A stretch of DNA of 7,843 nt from positions 1 to 7,843 of the forward strand of contig DRKV01000065.1 in assembly GCA_011051635.1 (NCBI GenBank). Reading direction: 5' to 3'. A program made the translations under genes and the position numbers. Below, piece after piece: positions 1-4,511 of this stretch. How positions within the stretch are numbered: the stretch's first letter is position 1; every line of letters starts with the position of its first letter. The stretch comes from Chloroflexota bacterium (lineage in GTDB: Bacteria; Chloroflexota; Anaerolineae; Anaerolineales; DRKV01). The notes under the pieces are model-generated. The model had not been told where the DNA came from and ran no database searches. It was given only the letters and a program-made list of their open reading frames with translations.

Positions 1-132
1 CTCGACCTGCACCCGCACCGTCTGCCCCTCTCCGGATTTCACCAGCACCATCCCGCGGAGGTGCTGCACTGCCACACGCTTCCCTTCTGCCAGGGAGTAT
101 TCACGCTCCAACGTCGCTCCTGTATTCGTCAT
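1..132 (-). CDS. N-terminal part of a probable DUF4097-type (beta-helix adhesin-like) protein, cut by the window edge
   Basis: Forty-four codons are visible, from an ATG at 132 running off the left edge. The start is chosen because GGAG lies six bases upstream of it. The peptide alternates charged and hydrophobic residues (EGKRVAVQHLRGMVLVKSG and on), the strand-turn-strand pattern 'v.v...G.v.v....g..V.v' found at the start of DUF4097 domains. No signal peptide is seen in this part. It is the third gene on this strand after a DUF2089 gene and a SHOCT-like gene, a context in which DUF4097 proteins are common (the YvlB/LiaX type of envelope-stress gene sets). The family call rests on a short stretch and on context. 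The reading frame, ribosome site and direction are much safer than the name. Confidence 0.55.
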   Translation of the reverse strand, partial: MTNTGATLEREYSLAEGKRVAVQHLRGMVLVKSGEGQTVRVQVE

Positions 133-412
133 CGCTATCTCCTCATAAAACCGGAAACTTCTGGCTCTCCGCGAAGAAGTGGGGCAGGGTCAGCGAGACC
201 TCCGAGACCGTATCGGCCTGCCCCCTCTGCGCCGCAATCCCGGAGGTCCTTCTCCAACTTACCGTCACAAGTCGGCTGCCGGGGGCTGGACGCGGGGCGT
301 ATTTTCGCTTCTCTTTACGCCTCTGCGCCCCGGCGTTGCAACGCCCGCGCGGAGCGGAGCAATTGCCTTACCCAACTCACCCACCTGCAAACCTGCCCAC
401 TTGCCACTTTCC
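133..412. other. 280-bp intergenic region with inverted repeats, no gene
   Basis: No convincing coding frame is present; the plus-strand frames here only mirror neighbouring genes. Visible structure: an 8-bp inverted repeat at 181-188/217-224 (GGGGCAGG/CCTGCCCC) interlocks with a second at 197-204/241-248 (GACCTCCG/CGGAGGTC). A perfect 14-bp palindrome lies at 332-345 (GGCGTTG/CAACGCC). A C-rich degenerate stretch with TGC about every 8 bp (roughly 370-412) runs up to the stop of the SHOCT-like gene. The palindrome lacks a following T-run on either strand, so it is not a textbook terminator. Confidence 0.5.
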
Positions 413-814
413 TCACTCGATGAAAATCTCCACGTGCTCGCCGTCTTCCTCGTCTATGACATCCACGATTTTGCCCATGTCGCCTTGCTGGAGCATTTCG
501 CTCAACTGCGAGAGGTCAATGTCGGCCACTTCGGGGGCGAACTGCGCCCCGATTTGCAGCCCCCACTCCATCAGGCCCAACGGGATGTTGATGGTGGCTT
601 TGGAGCGTCCGCTTTTCACGTCGCTGACCCGCACCCGGAACCAGCGGCCTTTCAAGAGTTTCTTGGGCAGCCGTCCCGCAGTTTTGGCCTTCTCCCCTGC
701 CGCCGGAGAACCGGCGGAGAGGGCATCCAACAAACGCGCCCCTTCTTCGGCGCTGATTTTACCATCCTGCACCATTTGCAAAATGCGGATGCGTTCTTCG
801 GTTGTTGTCGTCAT
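413..814 (-). CDS. SHOCT-like domain protein, 133 aa
   Basis: The start ATG at 814 is preceded by GGAGGT at ideal spacing; the frame stays open further upstream but only through repeat sequence, so this start is favoured. Residues 6-31 (EERIRILQMVQDGKISAEEG and on) form the two-helix SHOCT-like/YvlB-LiaX N-terminal motif: 'R..iL.mv..GkIs.eEa..LL.aL'. A basic Gly/Lys linker (about 35-56) follows. The remainder starts at RWFRVRV and continues with 'ATINIPLGLMEWGLQIG', a pattern typical of short SHOCT proteins in Chloroflexi. The tail is acidic. No signal peptide or membrane helix is seen, so it is probably cytoplasmic. It lies 224 bp downstream of the DUF2089 gene in the same direction and is probably co-transcribed with it. 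The function is unknown; a regulatory or oligomerising role next to the DUF2089 HTH protein is inferred. Confidence 0.8.
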   Translation of the reverse strand: MTTTTEERIRILQMVQDGKISAEEGARLLDALSAGSPAAGEKAKTAGRLPKKLLKGRWFRVRVSDVKSGRSKATINIPLGLMEWGLQIGAQFAPEVADIDLSQLSEMLQQGDMGKIVDVIDEEDGEHVEIFIE

Positions 815-882
815 GGTTACACCTCCGGTAGATTTTTTGTGTGTAGCAGGGACAGATTTTGACTGATGGCGTCCCTTCCTGA

Positions 883-1008
883 CCTTCCCCCAAAGGGGGA
901 AGGGAGCAGGGACTGGCTCTCCCCCCTCGGGGAGAGATGCCCGCAGGGCGGGGCCTGGCTCTCCCCCCCGTGGGGGGAGAGGTCCGCAGGACAAATGTCC
1001 ACAGGACA
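883..1008. repeat. Cluster of GC-rich palindromes and short direct repeats between DUF2089 and SHOCT genes
   Basis: Three perfect hairpins follow one another: 883-903 (9-bp arms, loop AAA), 917-936 (8-bp arms CTCTCCCC/GGGGAGAG) and 959-981 (10-bp arms, loop CGT). The second and third begin with the same CTGGCTCTCCCCCC (913-926 and 955-968), giving a period of 42 bp. They are followed by two copies of GTCC(G/A)CAGGACA, 15 bp apart (982-993 and 997-1008). This resembles REP-like or miniature dispersed repeats. Folded in mRNA, the hairpins could stabilise or attenuate the DUF2089-SHOCT transcript. No T-run follows on the minus strand, so a simple intrinsic terminator is unlikely. Confidence 0.7.
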
Positions 1009-1038
1009 GAGGGGGGACGCGTCGGGCAGTTTTGACTG

Positions 1039-1446
1039 CTACCCGCCCTCCAGCCGCCGCATGGCTTCATCGAAGGAGATTTCGCCTTTTTCCAAAGCAT
1101 CCAGGACACGCTGGCGTTCCTCGGCGTCGGGTACGGTGGCCTCCTGATACGATTCATCTTCCTCCGCATCCAGCCCCGGCTCGTACCCCAGCGCCCGAAT
1201 GATGGCCTGAAGCCGATTGCGTAAGGTGGGGTAAGAGAGTTTCATTTCTTTCTCCATGTGTTTGAGTTTCCCTTCGTTGCGGATGAAGACCTCCAGAAAG
1301 TGAAGTTGCTCTTTCGTCAGGTCGCTGAAGGGATGGGGGGGCGGAGCGAAGCGCCCCTCGAAAACGGTGTCACAGGCGCGACATTGCAAGCGGGTGACGA
1401 TGATTTCTCCGCCGCAGAGCGGGCATTGGTCTGGTACGGTCAACAT
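1039..1446 (-). CDS. DUF2089 family protein (zinc ribbon plus HTH), 135 aa
   Basis: The start ATG at 1446 has AAGGAG just upstream. An in-frame ATG at 1491 lies too close to the predicted transcription start and has no ribosome site. Residues 8-25 carry two CxxC pairs (CPLCGG and CRACDT), a rubredoxin-like zinc ribbon. Residues 40-77 (LTKEQLHFLEVFIRNEGKLK, then the MEKEMKLSYPTLRNRL segment) match the DUF2089 helix-turn-helix with its 'YPTVRxRL' recognition helix. The last 30 residues (ERQRVLDALEKGEISFDEAM) repeat the SHOCT-like motif found at the N terminus of the next gene's product. Family members are presumed DNA-binding regulators. It is the first gene after a clear promoter and probably controls its own short operon; a palindrome in its leader is a candidate operator. 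The family call is firm, the role inferred. Confidence 0.87.
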   Translation of the reverse strand: MLTVPDQCPLCGGEIIVTRLQCRACDTVFEGRFAPPPHPFSDLTKEQLHFLEVFIRNEGKLKHMEKEMKLSYPTLRNRLQAIIRALGYEPGLDAEEDESYQEATVPDAEERQRVLDALEKGEISFDEAMRRLEGG

Positions 1447-1481
1447 GGGCGGCTCCTTCCGGTAGTTGGTCTCGGTTGTAA

Positions 1482-1493
1482 AGATGCGCATCT
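1482..1493. promoter_or_regulatory. 12-bp perfect palindrome in the DUF2089 leader, candidate operator
   Basis: AGATGCGCATCT reads the same on both strands. It lies about 8-19 bp downstream of the predicted transcription start of the DUF2089 gene, where a bound protein would block transcription. Binding by the DUF2089 HTH protein itself is a guess from position. Confidence 0.35.
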
Positions 1494-1507
1494 AAAAACC
1501 TAAGAAC

Positions 1508-1535
1508 ATTGTACACGAATTTTTCGTTTTGTCAA
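1508..1535 (-). promoter_or_regulatory. Sigma70-like promoter of the DUF2089 operon
   Basis: Read on the minus strand, TTGACA (1535-1530) is followed after 16 bp by TACAAT (1513-1508). The -35 is a perfect consensus and the -10 has one change. The stretch is AT-rich in a GC-rich window. Transcription would start near 1501, leaving a leader of about 55 bases before the ATG at 1446. Confidence 0.75.
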
Positions 1536-1553
1536 TAGTGTCTTTAGAAAAAC

Positions 1554-1583
1554 AAAACCAACCTGCCCAGGCAGGTTGGTTTT
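1554..1583. terminator. Bidirectional rho-independent terminator hairpin
   Basis: AAAACCAACCTGCC (1554-1567) and GGCAGGTTGGTTTT (1570-1583) are a perfect 14-bp inverted repeat around two bases, with the T tract on either strand. On the minus strand it is followed by a further T-rich stretch (TTTTGTTTTTCT). There is no other minus-strand gene between it and the peptidase cluster ending at 2927, so it most likely ended that operon before the insertion sequence landed in between. It also shields the promoter just beyond it. Confidence 0.75.
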
Positions 1584-1644
1584 CCTAATCATCGGATGGT
1601 GATTTCGCAAGGGGGGCAGCCGCCGGGCCAGATTTTCATCAAGG

Positions 1645-1652
1645 CAATTCCA
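1645..1652 (+). repeat. Target-site duplication, left copy
   Basis: CAATTCCA directly precedes the left inverted repeat of the insertion sequence and recurs directly after its right inverted repeat at 2848-2855. Eight bp is normal for IS1-type elements. The next two bases (GA) also match, but those on the left belong to the inverted repeat. Confidence 0.82.
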
Positions 1653-1667
1653 GATAGTCTTCCTCTT
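1653..1667 (+). repeat. Left terminal inverted repeat of the IS
   Basis: Matches the reverse complement of 2833-2847 at 12 of 15 bases; the three mismatches are transitions. Confidence 0.8.
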
Positions 1668-1692
1668 GAGCGTTGGGCTCAAATGGTGTAAT
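1666..1692 (+). promoter_or_regulatory. Possible transposase promoter with a small inverted repeat
   Basis: TTGAGC (1666-1671) and TGTAAT (1687-1692) are 15 bp apart, a weak and slightly short sigma70-like pair just inside the IS end. TTGAGC/GCTCAA (1666-1671/1677-1682) is also a perfect 6-bp inverted repeat overlapping the -35 and could be a binding site for the OrfA protein, as InsA represses in IS1. Both readings are tentative. Confidence 0.35.
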
Positions 1693-1725
1693 CTATGAAC
1701 AAACCCACCGATGCGAGGAAGAGAG

Positions 1726-2193
1726 ATGGAAAAATTTGCTCAACCTGGAGATTTCTGTCCAAATGAAGCCTGCCCAGATTACGGCAAGGTTCAGAACGAC
1801 CAACAACGGAACCTTCAGAAATTTGGTAAGACGCGCAAAGGCATACAGCGTTACCGATGCACAACTTGCGGGAAGACCTTTACCGAAACGTACGGAACGA
1901 TCTTCTACGGCAAGCGCACAGCGGAGCATGAAATTCTGGAGTCGCTGGCTTTACTCGCCGAAGGCAACCGTATCAGCACAGTGGCACGCGTAAAGGGGCA
2001 TAAAGAAGACACCATTCTGAAGTGGCTGCGGGAGGCAGCCAGGCATGCGGAACAAATTGAAGACGTGCTGATGGCTGAATTCAGAGTTCAACGCGGGCAG
2101 ATAGACGCCTTGTGGGCCTATGTACGCAACAAAGGGGGTAAAAAAACTATCCCGAGACCGAAGAGAGCGGTCAGTTTTGGCGCTCAACCCTGA
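1726..2193 (+). CDS. IS1-like transposase OrfA (InsA-like), 155 aa
   Basis: The start ATG at 1726 follows GAGGAAG; an in-frame ATG at 1711 has no ribosome site. Residues 11-48 hold a four-cysteine zinc ribbon (C11, C16, C45, C48; CPNEAC and CTTCGK). Residues 66-110 form a helix-turn-helix (EHEILESLALLAEGNRISTV, then the VKGHKEDTILKWLRE segment), as in InsA. Residues 125-137 (QIDALWAYVRNKG) are the first strand of the DDE catalytic fold and include the first catalytic Asp, D127. The final 15 residues after K140 do not fit the family: the conserved sequence continues in the -1 frame. Translation to the TGA at 2191-2193 gives a DNA-binding protein lacking a full catalytic domain, likely the repressor form. 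The catalytic transposase needs the frameshift into the next frame. Confidence 0.82.
   Translation: MEKFAQPGDFCPNEACPDYGKVQNDQQRNLQKFGKTRKGIQRYRCTTCGKTFTETYGTIFYGKRTAEHEILESLALLAEGNRISTVARVKGHKEDTILKWLREAARHAEQIEDVLMAEFRVQRGQIDALWAYVRNKGGKKTIPRPKRAVSFGAQP
2140..2146 (+). promoter_or_regulatory. Programmed -1 frameshift site (A7) joining OrfA and OrfB
   Basis: Codons 139-140 of OrfA are AAA AAA inside a run of seven A. Slipping back one base reads on as AAC TAT CCC, giving KKNYPETEESGQFWRSTLMD. This restores the expected transposase sequence and leads into OrfB without a stop. The fusion would be 369 aa (140 from OrfA, 229 from the other frame) and unite D127 with the later catalytic D and E. 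E. coli IS1 uses A AAA AAC in the same role. A stimulatory structure downstream was not identified. Confidence 0.72.
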
Positions 2194-2834
2194 TGGATAT
2201 GGATAGTCGTCTGCGAGTGGCCCGCGGCATTGCCAAAGATGAAACCCAAGCCAGTGCAGAAGTTTTTCGTATCCTGAAACGGCGAGGGCATCCAGACAGC
2301 CCCCCGCCAACCATTTCAGACGGCTGGGGTGGAATCGACGAAGCCATGGTCGAAGTTTATGGCTGTGTACCAGAATACAGTGGCCGTGGACGGCCACCAA
2401 CCCGCAAAAAACCAGGCGCAGGCTGGAGGTATCTACAAATGGTGAAACAGCGAGATGAGCGGGGTCGGTTTCAAGGGACAAAGCTGCGCGTGGTCTTTGG
2501 GACACGCTCTGAAGTGGTTGCTTTGCTGGGAACCAGCACGGCATACATCGAACGCAGTCACCTGACCAGCCGCCTGTTCAATGGTCGTCAGGTGCGTAAA
2601 ACGCTGGCCTTCTCCAAAGATATCCTGGCCTACCGGGCTTCAGCAATCTGGGAAGACGGTTACTACAACCTGGTGCGCCCTCACAAGAGCTTGCGCCTGC
2701 CCCTCCAGAATGAGCCACTGCGAAAATGGTTACCTCGTACCCCGGCCATGGCTGCCGGGTTGACCGACCATATCTGGACTGTTAAGGAACTGTTGACGAC
2801 TTTGCCTTTACCAAGAAATGGTATCAACACCTAA
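2193..2834 (+). CDS. IS1-like transposase OrfB, DDE catalytic part, 213 aa
   Basis: The annotated frame begins at an ATG overlapping the OrfA stop (TGATG), but the frame is open back to the slippery run at 2140-2146, and residues encoded there (FWRSTL just before MDMDSRL) belong to the catalytic fold. So it is probably expressed mainly as the frameshifted fusion. Residues 40-45 (TISDGW) carry the second catalytic Asp, D43. Residues 61-78 (EYSGRGRPPTRKK and on) are a basic segment conserved in this IS1 subgroup. Residues 117-139 (AYIERSHLTSR with RKTLAF) hold the catalytic Glu, E120. Residues 160-169 (LVRPHKSLRL) are the usual C-terminal signature. The stop TAA at 2832-2834 overlaps the right inverted repeat. 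The TGATG overlap might allow re-initiation, but that product would lack the first Asp. Confidence 0.82.
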   Translation: MDMDSRLRVARGIAKDETQASAEVFRILKRRGHPDSPPPTISDGWGGIDEAMVEVYGCVPEYSGRGRPPTRKKPGAGWRYLQMVKQRDERGRFQGTKLRVVFGTRSEVVALLGTSTAYIERSHLTSRLFNGRQVRKTLAFSKDILAYRASAIWEDGYYNLVRPHKSLRLPLQNEPLRKWLPRTPAMAAGLTDHIWTVKELLTTLPLPRNGINT

Positions 2835-2847
2835 GAGGGGGACCATC
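2833..2847 (-). repeat. Right terminal inverted repeat of the IS
   Basis: Reverse complement GATGGTCCCCCTCTT pairs with the left end at 12 of 15 positions. It overlaps the last two bases of the transposase stop codon. Confidence 0.8.
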
Positions 2848-2855
2848 CAATTCCA
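2848..2855 (+). repeat. Target-site duplication, right copy
   Basis: CAATTCCA, identical to 1645-1652, immediately outside the right inverted repeat. Confidence 0.82.
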
Positions 2856-2876
2856 GAGCATATTGGAAAGCCCTGG

Positions 2877-2907
2877 GGGTAGAGGAAGGCATTGCCTTCC
2901 CCTACCC
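2877..2907. repeat. Strong hairpin just after the peptidase cluster
   Basis: GGGTAGAGGAAGGC (2877-2890) and GCCTTCCCCTACCC (2894-2907) form a 14-bp stem with one mismatch and a three-base loop, 19 bp beyond the stop of the last peptidase gene. No T-run follows on the minus strand, so it is a weak terminator at best; an mRNA 3'-end stabiliser or an attenuator hairpin is equally possible. Confidence 0.55.
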
Positions 2908-2926
2908 TGCCTCCGGCAAATTCATC

Positions 2927-4414
2927 TCAGGGCAATTCCGGTGTGGGGGAAGGCTTTGGTTCGGCAGGAATCAAACTGGCGCTGGCGGCCTGCTCGCTGG
3001 CGGTCACCACCTGCCCGTAACGCTCCAGCGTGCCGCGGTAGGGAGCGCCGCCGCGGCGCGTCACCCATCCGCCCATCGTAAAGGGGATAGGTCCGTCGGC
3101 CAGTATCCACTCCCCGTTGTACTTGCGGGCGATGTGGATGTGGGTTCCGGTGGTGTGCCCCCCTTCGCAGGAGGGATGCCCCACCGGGTCGCCGGCCTTG
3201 AGCGCGGCTCCCAGCGCGGCGCGTCCCTCGGTTGCCACGTGCAGGTAGAAGACCACCCAGCCGGTGTGACCGTCGCCGTCCCCGTCCAGGTCGAGTTCCA
3301 CGATGCCGGTCTCCGAGCGGGTGACTATACCGTCGGCCACAGCCTCCGCCCACTGGTCGGATTTCTGGCATCCGCTGGCGGTGGAGGGAGGGGCGAAATC
3401 CACGGCGGCCCAGGGCTGCCCCGTCCCCCAGGCGGTATGCGGCGCGCCCGTGTACGCCCATACCTCCGTGGCATCGTAGGGCAGGCGCATCTCCGGTTGG
3501 GTGAGGCTGCCGGGAATGTGGGGAATATCGGCCCTCCACGGGTCGCCGAAGAGAGCCGCATAGGTGGCCGCGAAGCCTTCGGGAGCGGTAGCCGCCCAAA
3601 AGTCGGTTTGCGGCTCCAGGGCATTGAAAAGGACCTGCAACCCCACGGTGGCGGCGTTCTGCCAGGGGTCGGGGCGCTCTCCTCTCCCGTCGGGATGGAC
3701 GAGTTCCACCGGCAGACCGGCCCGCCAGCGGTAGTACCCGTCGTTCAGGCGGTCGGCAGCCCAGACGAGTTGCAGATACACCCCGCGGTGGCTGCGTTCC
3801 TCGTAGCGCAGGGGATAATCCGCCCACGCGCCGGGGTCGGGCTGGGTCAGCGCCCCGGACTGGTATTCCAGAAGGGCGAGCAGCAGCCGCGGACTGAGGC
3901 TGAAGTTTTGCGCCACGTAGTCCACCACCTCGGCCCCGCTGCGGTTGGCTCCCGCGGCGTAAGTGCGGTAATCCTTCAGCCAGCCGCCGGATTGCTCCAC
4001 GAAGGCGGCGGTGTCGAAACCGCTCTGCGCCGGGCCGTTGACGAAGAGACTGTCGGGCAAAATCCGGTAGGGGCTGCCCCAATCCGGCAGGTAGTAGATG
4101 GGGATTTGCATGGGCATCCCCGGCGGCATGGTGGTGGCGCTCTCGGGGATGAAGGGATTAGCGGCCAGGATTTCCCCCACCGTGGTGTTGAAGTGCGCCG
4201 CCAGCGCCGGGAGGGTGTCGCCCGTCTGGGCGGTGTAGTCCACCAGTTCGCCGGGCTGGTACTGAGGGCGCGGCGGGTAAGGTGCGGTGCCGGTAGGGCG
4301 CGGCGCGGCGACGCTCGGCGTGGCGGCGGCAGGCGTGGGCAGCAGCAGACCGCCCTCCGCGGACGGCGCGCAGGCGGCGAGGAGGAGGGGGAGGAGAAGA
4401 AGGAAGCGTTTCAC
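2927..4414 (-). CDS. LysM and M23 metallopeptidase lipoprotein, 495 aa (paralogue A)
   Basis: Start: GTG at 4414, chosen because it gives a compact lipoprotein signal (VKRFLLLLPLLLAAC, lipobox Cys15). The open frame upstream only translates repeat DNA, and no Shine-Dalgarno is seen. A Pro/Thr-rich linker (16-57) is followed by a LysM peptidoglycan-binding domain (about 58-107, DYTAQTGDTLPALAAHFNTT). A helical domain (about 117-297) has the lysozyme-like motif SPRLLLALLEYQSG. The M23 peptidase follows: H326, D339 (H-x12-D), H392 in YLH and H425-x-H427 in GTHIHIARKYNGEW, all expected zinc-ligand or catalytic positions. The spacing is that of the LasA/beta-lytic subgroup. An acidic loop DLDGDGDG (375-382) resembles a calcium loop; C349 and C416 could form a disulfide. 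It is expected on the outer face of the membrane, cutting peptidoglycan peptides. It is the last gene of the cluster. Confidence 0.85.
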   Translation of the reverse strand: MKRFLLLLPLLLAACAPSAEGGLLLPTPAAATPSVAAPRPTGTAPYPPRPQYQPGELVDYTAQTGDTLPALAAHFNTTVGEILAANPFIPESATTMPPGMPMQIPIYYLPDWGSPYRILPDSLFVNGPAQSGFDTAAFVEQSGGWLKDYRTYAAGANRSGAEVVDYVAQNFSLSPRLLLALLEYQSGALTQPDPGAWADYPLRYEERSHRGVYLQLVWAADRLNDGYYRWRAGLPVELVHPDGRGERPDPWQNAATVGLQVLFNALEPQTDFWAATAPEGFAATYAALFGDPWRADIPHIPGSLTQPEMRLPYDATEVWAYTGAPHTAWGTGQPWAAVDFAPPSTASGCQKSDQWAEAVADGIVTRSETGIVELDLDGDGDGHTGWVVFYLHVATEGRAALGAALKAGDPVGHPSCEGGHTTGTHIHIARKYNGEWILADGPIPFTMGGWVTRRGGAPYRGTLERYGQVVTASEQAASASLIPAEPKPSPTPELP

Positions 4415-4433
4415 GGGAGAATGGGTGACGGGG

Positions 4434-4510
4434 GTACAAGGTACAGGGTACGTTGTACGCTGTACGTCGCACCCCGCACGTGACACGTGATACCTGACAC
4501 GTGATACCCC
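4434..4510. repeat. Heptanucleotide tandem repeat array, 11 degenerate units
   Basis: Exactly 77 bp divide into eleven 7-bp units on the plus strand. They begin RYAC in every unit (GTAC five times, GCAC twice, ACAC twice, ATAC twice), followed by three variable bases. On the coding strand many units read as TGTCACG or TATCACG. The array fills the spacer between paralogues B and A, starting one base after the B stop codon and ending 19 bp before the A start. It is comparable to the heptanucleotide STRR repeats known from cyanobacteria. Confidence 0.85.
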
Positions 4511-4511
4511 C

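Larger units (their letters stand above)
1653..2847 (+). mobile_element. Complete IS1-like insertion sequence, 1195 bp
   Basis: The ends GATAGTCTTCCTCTT (1653-1667) and AAGAGGGGGACCATC (2833-2847) are inverted repeats matching at 12 of 15 positions and are flanked by an 8-bp direct repeat. Inside are two overlapping transposase frames joined by a likely -1 frameshift, the arrangement of IS1-family elements. The element is longer than classical E. coli IS1 and fits the larger IS1-like elements of archaea, cyanobacteria and Chloroflexi. Its coding sequence is visibly less GC-rich than the flanking peptidase genes. Both frames are open, the transposase motifs are all present and the target duplication is exact, so it may be recent and active. 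The transposase is oriented opposite to the genes on both sides. Confidence 0.85.

Noticed and set aside
179..866. Plus-strand frames over the SHOCT-like gene and its spacer
   Set aside because: They overlap a minus-strand gene with a clear ribosome site and recognisable motif, and contain no domain of their own.
1500..1682. Small minus-strand gene of 60 codons over the terminator
   Set aside because: It spans the terminator hairpin, the promoter and the IS boundary, so the frame was created by the insertion; no ribosome site or motif is seen.
2193..2834. OrfB as an independent full transposase
   Set aside because: Started at its own ATG it lacks the first catalytic Asp and the first strands of the fold, which are encoded upstream across the frameshift.
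1645..2939. A third GGCAATTCC at 2931-2939 as the true right target copy
   Set aside because: It is 80 bp beyond the right inverted repeat and inside the end of the peptidase gene. The copy at 2848-2855 abuts the inverted repeat exactly.
4415..4486. N-terminal extension of paralogue A to a GTG at 4486
   Set aside because: The extra 24 residues only translate the heptamer array and would sit ahead of the lipoprotein signal.
4434..4510. CRISPR array
   Set aside because: The repeat unit is 7 bp with no spacers of 26-40 bp between identical repeats, and no cas gene is nearby.
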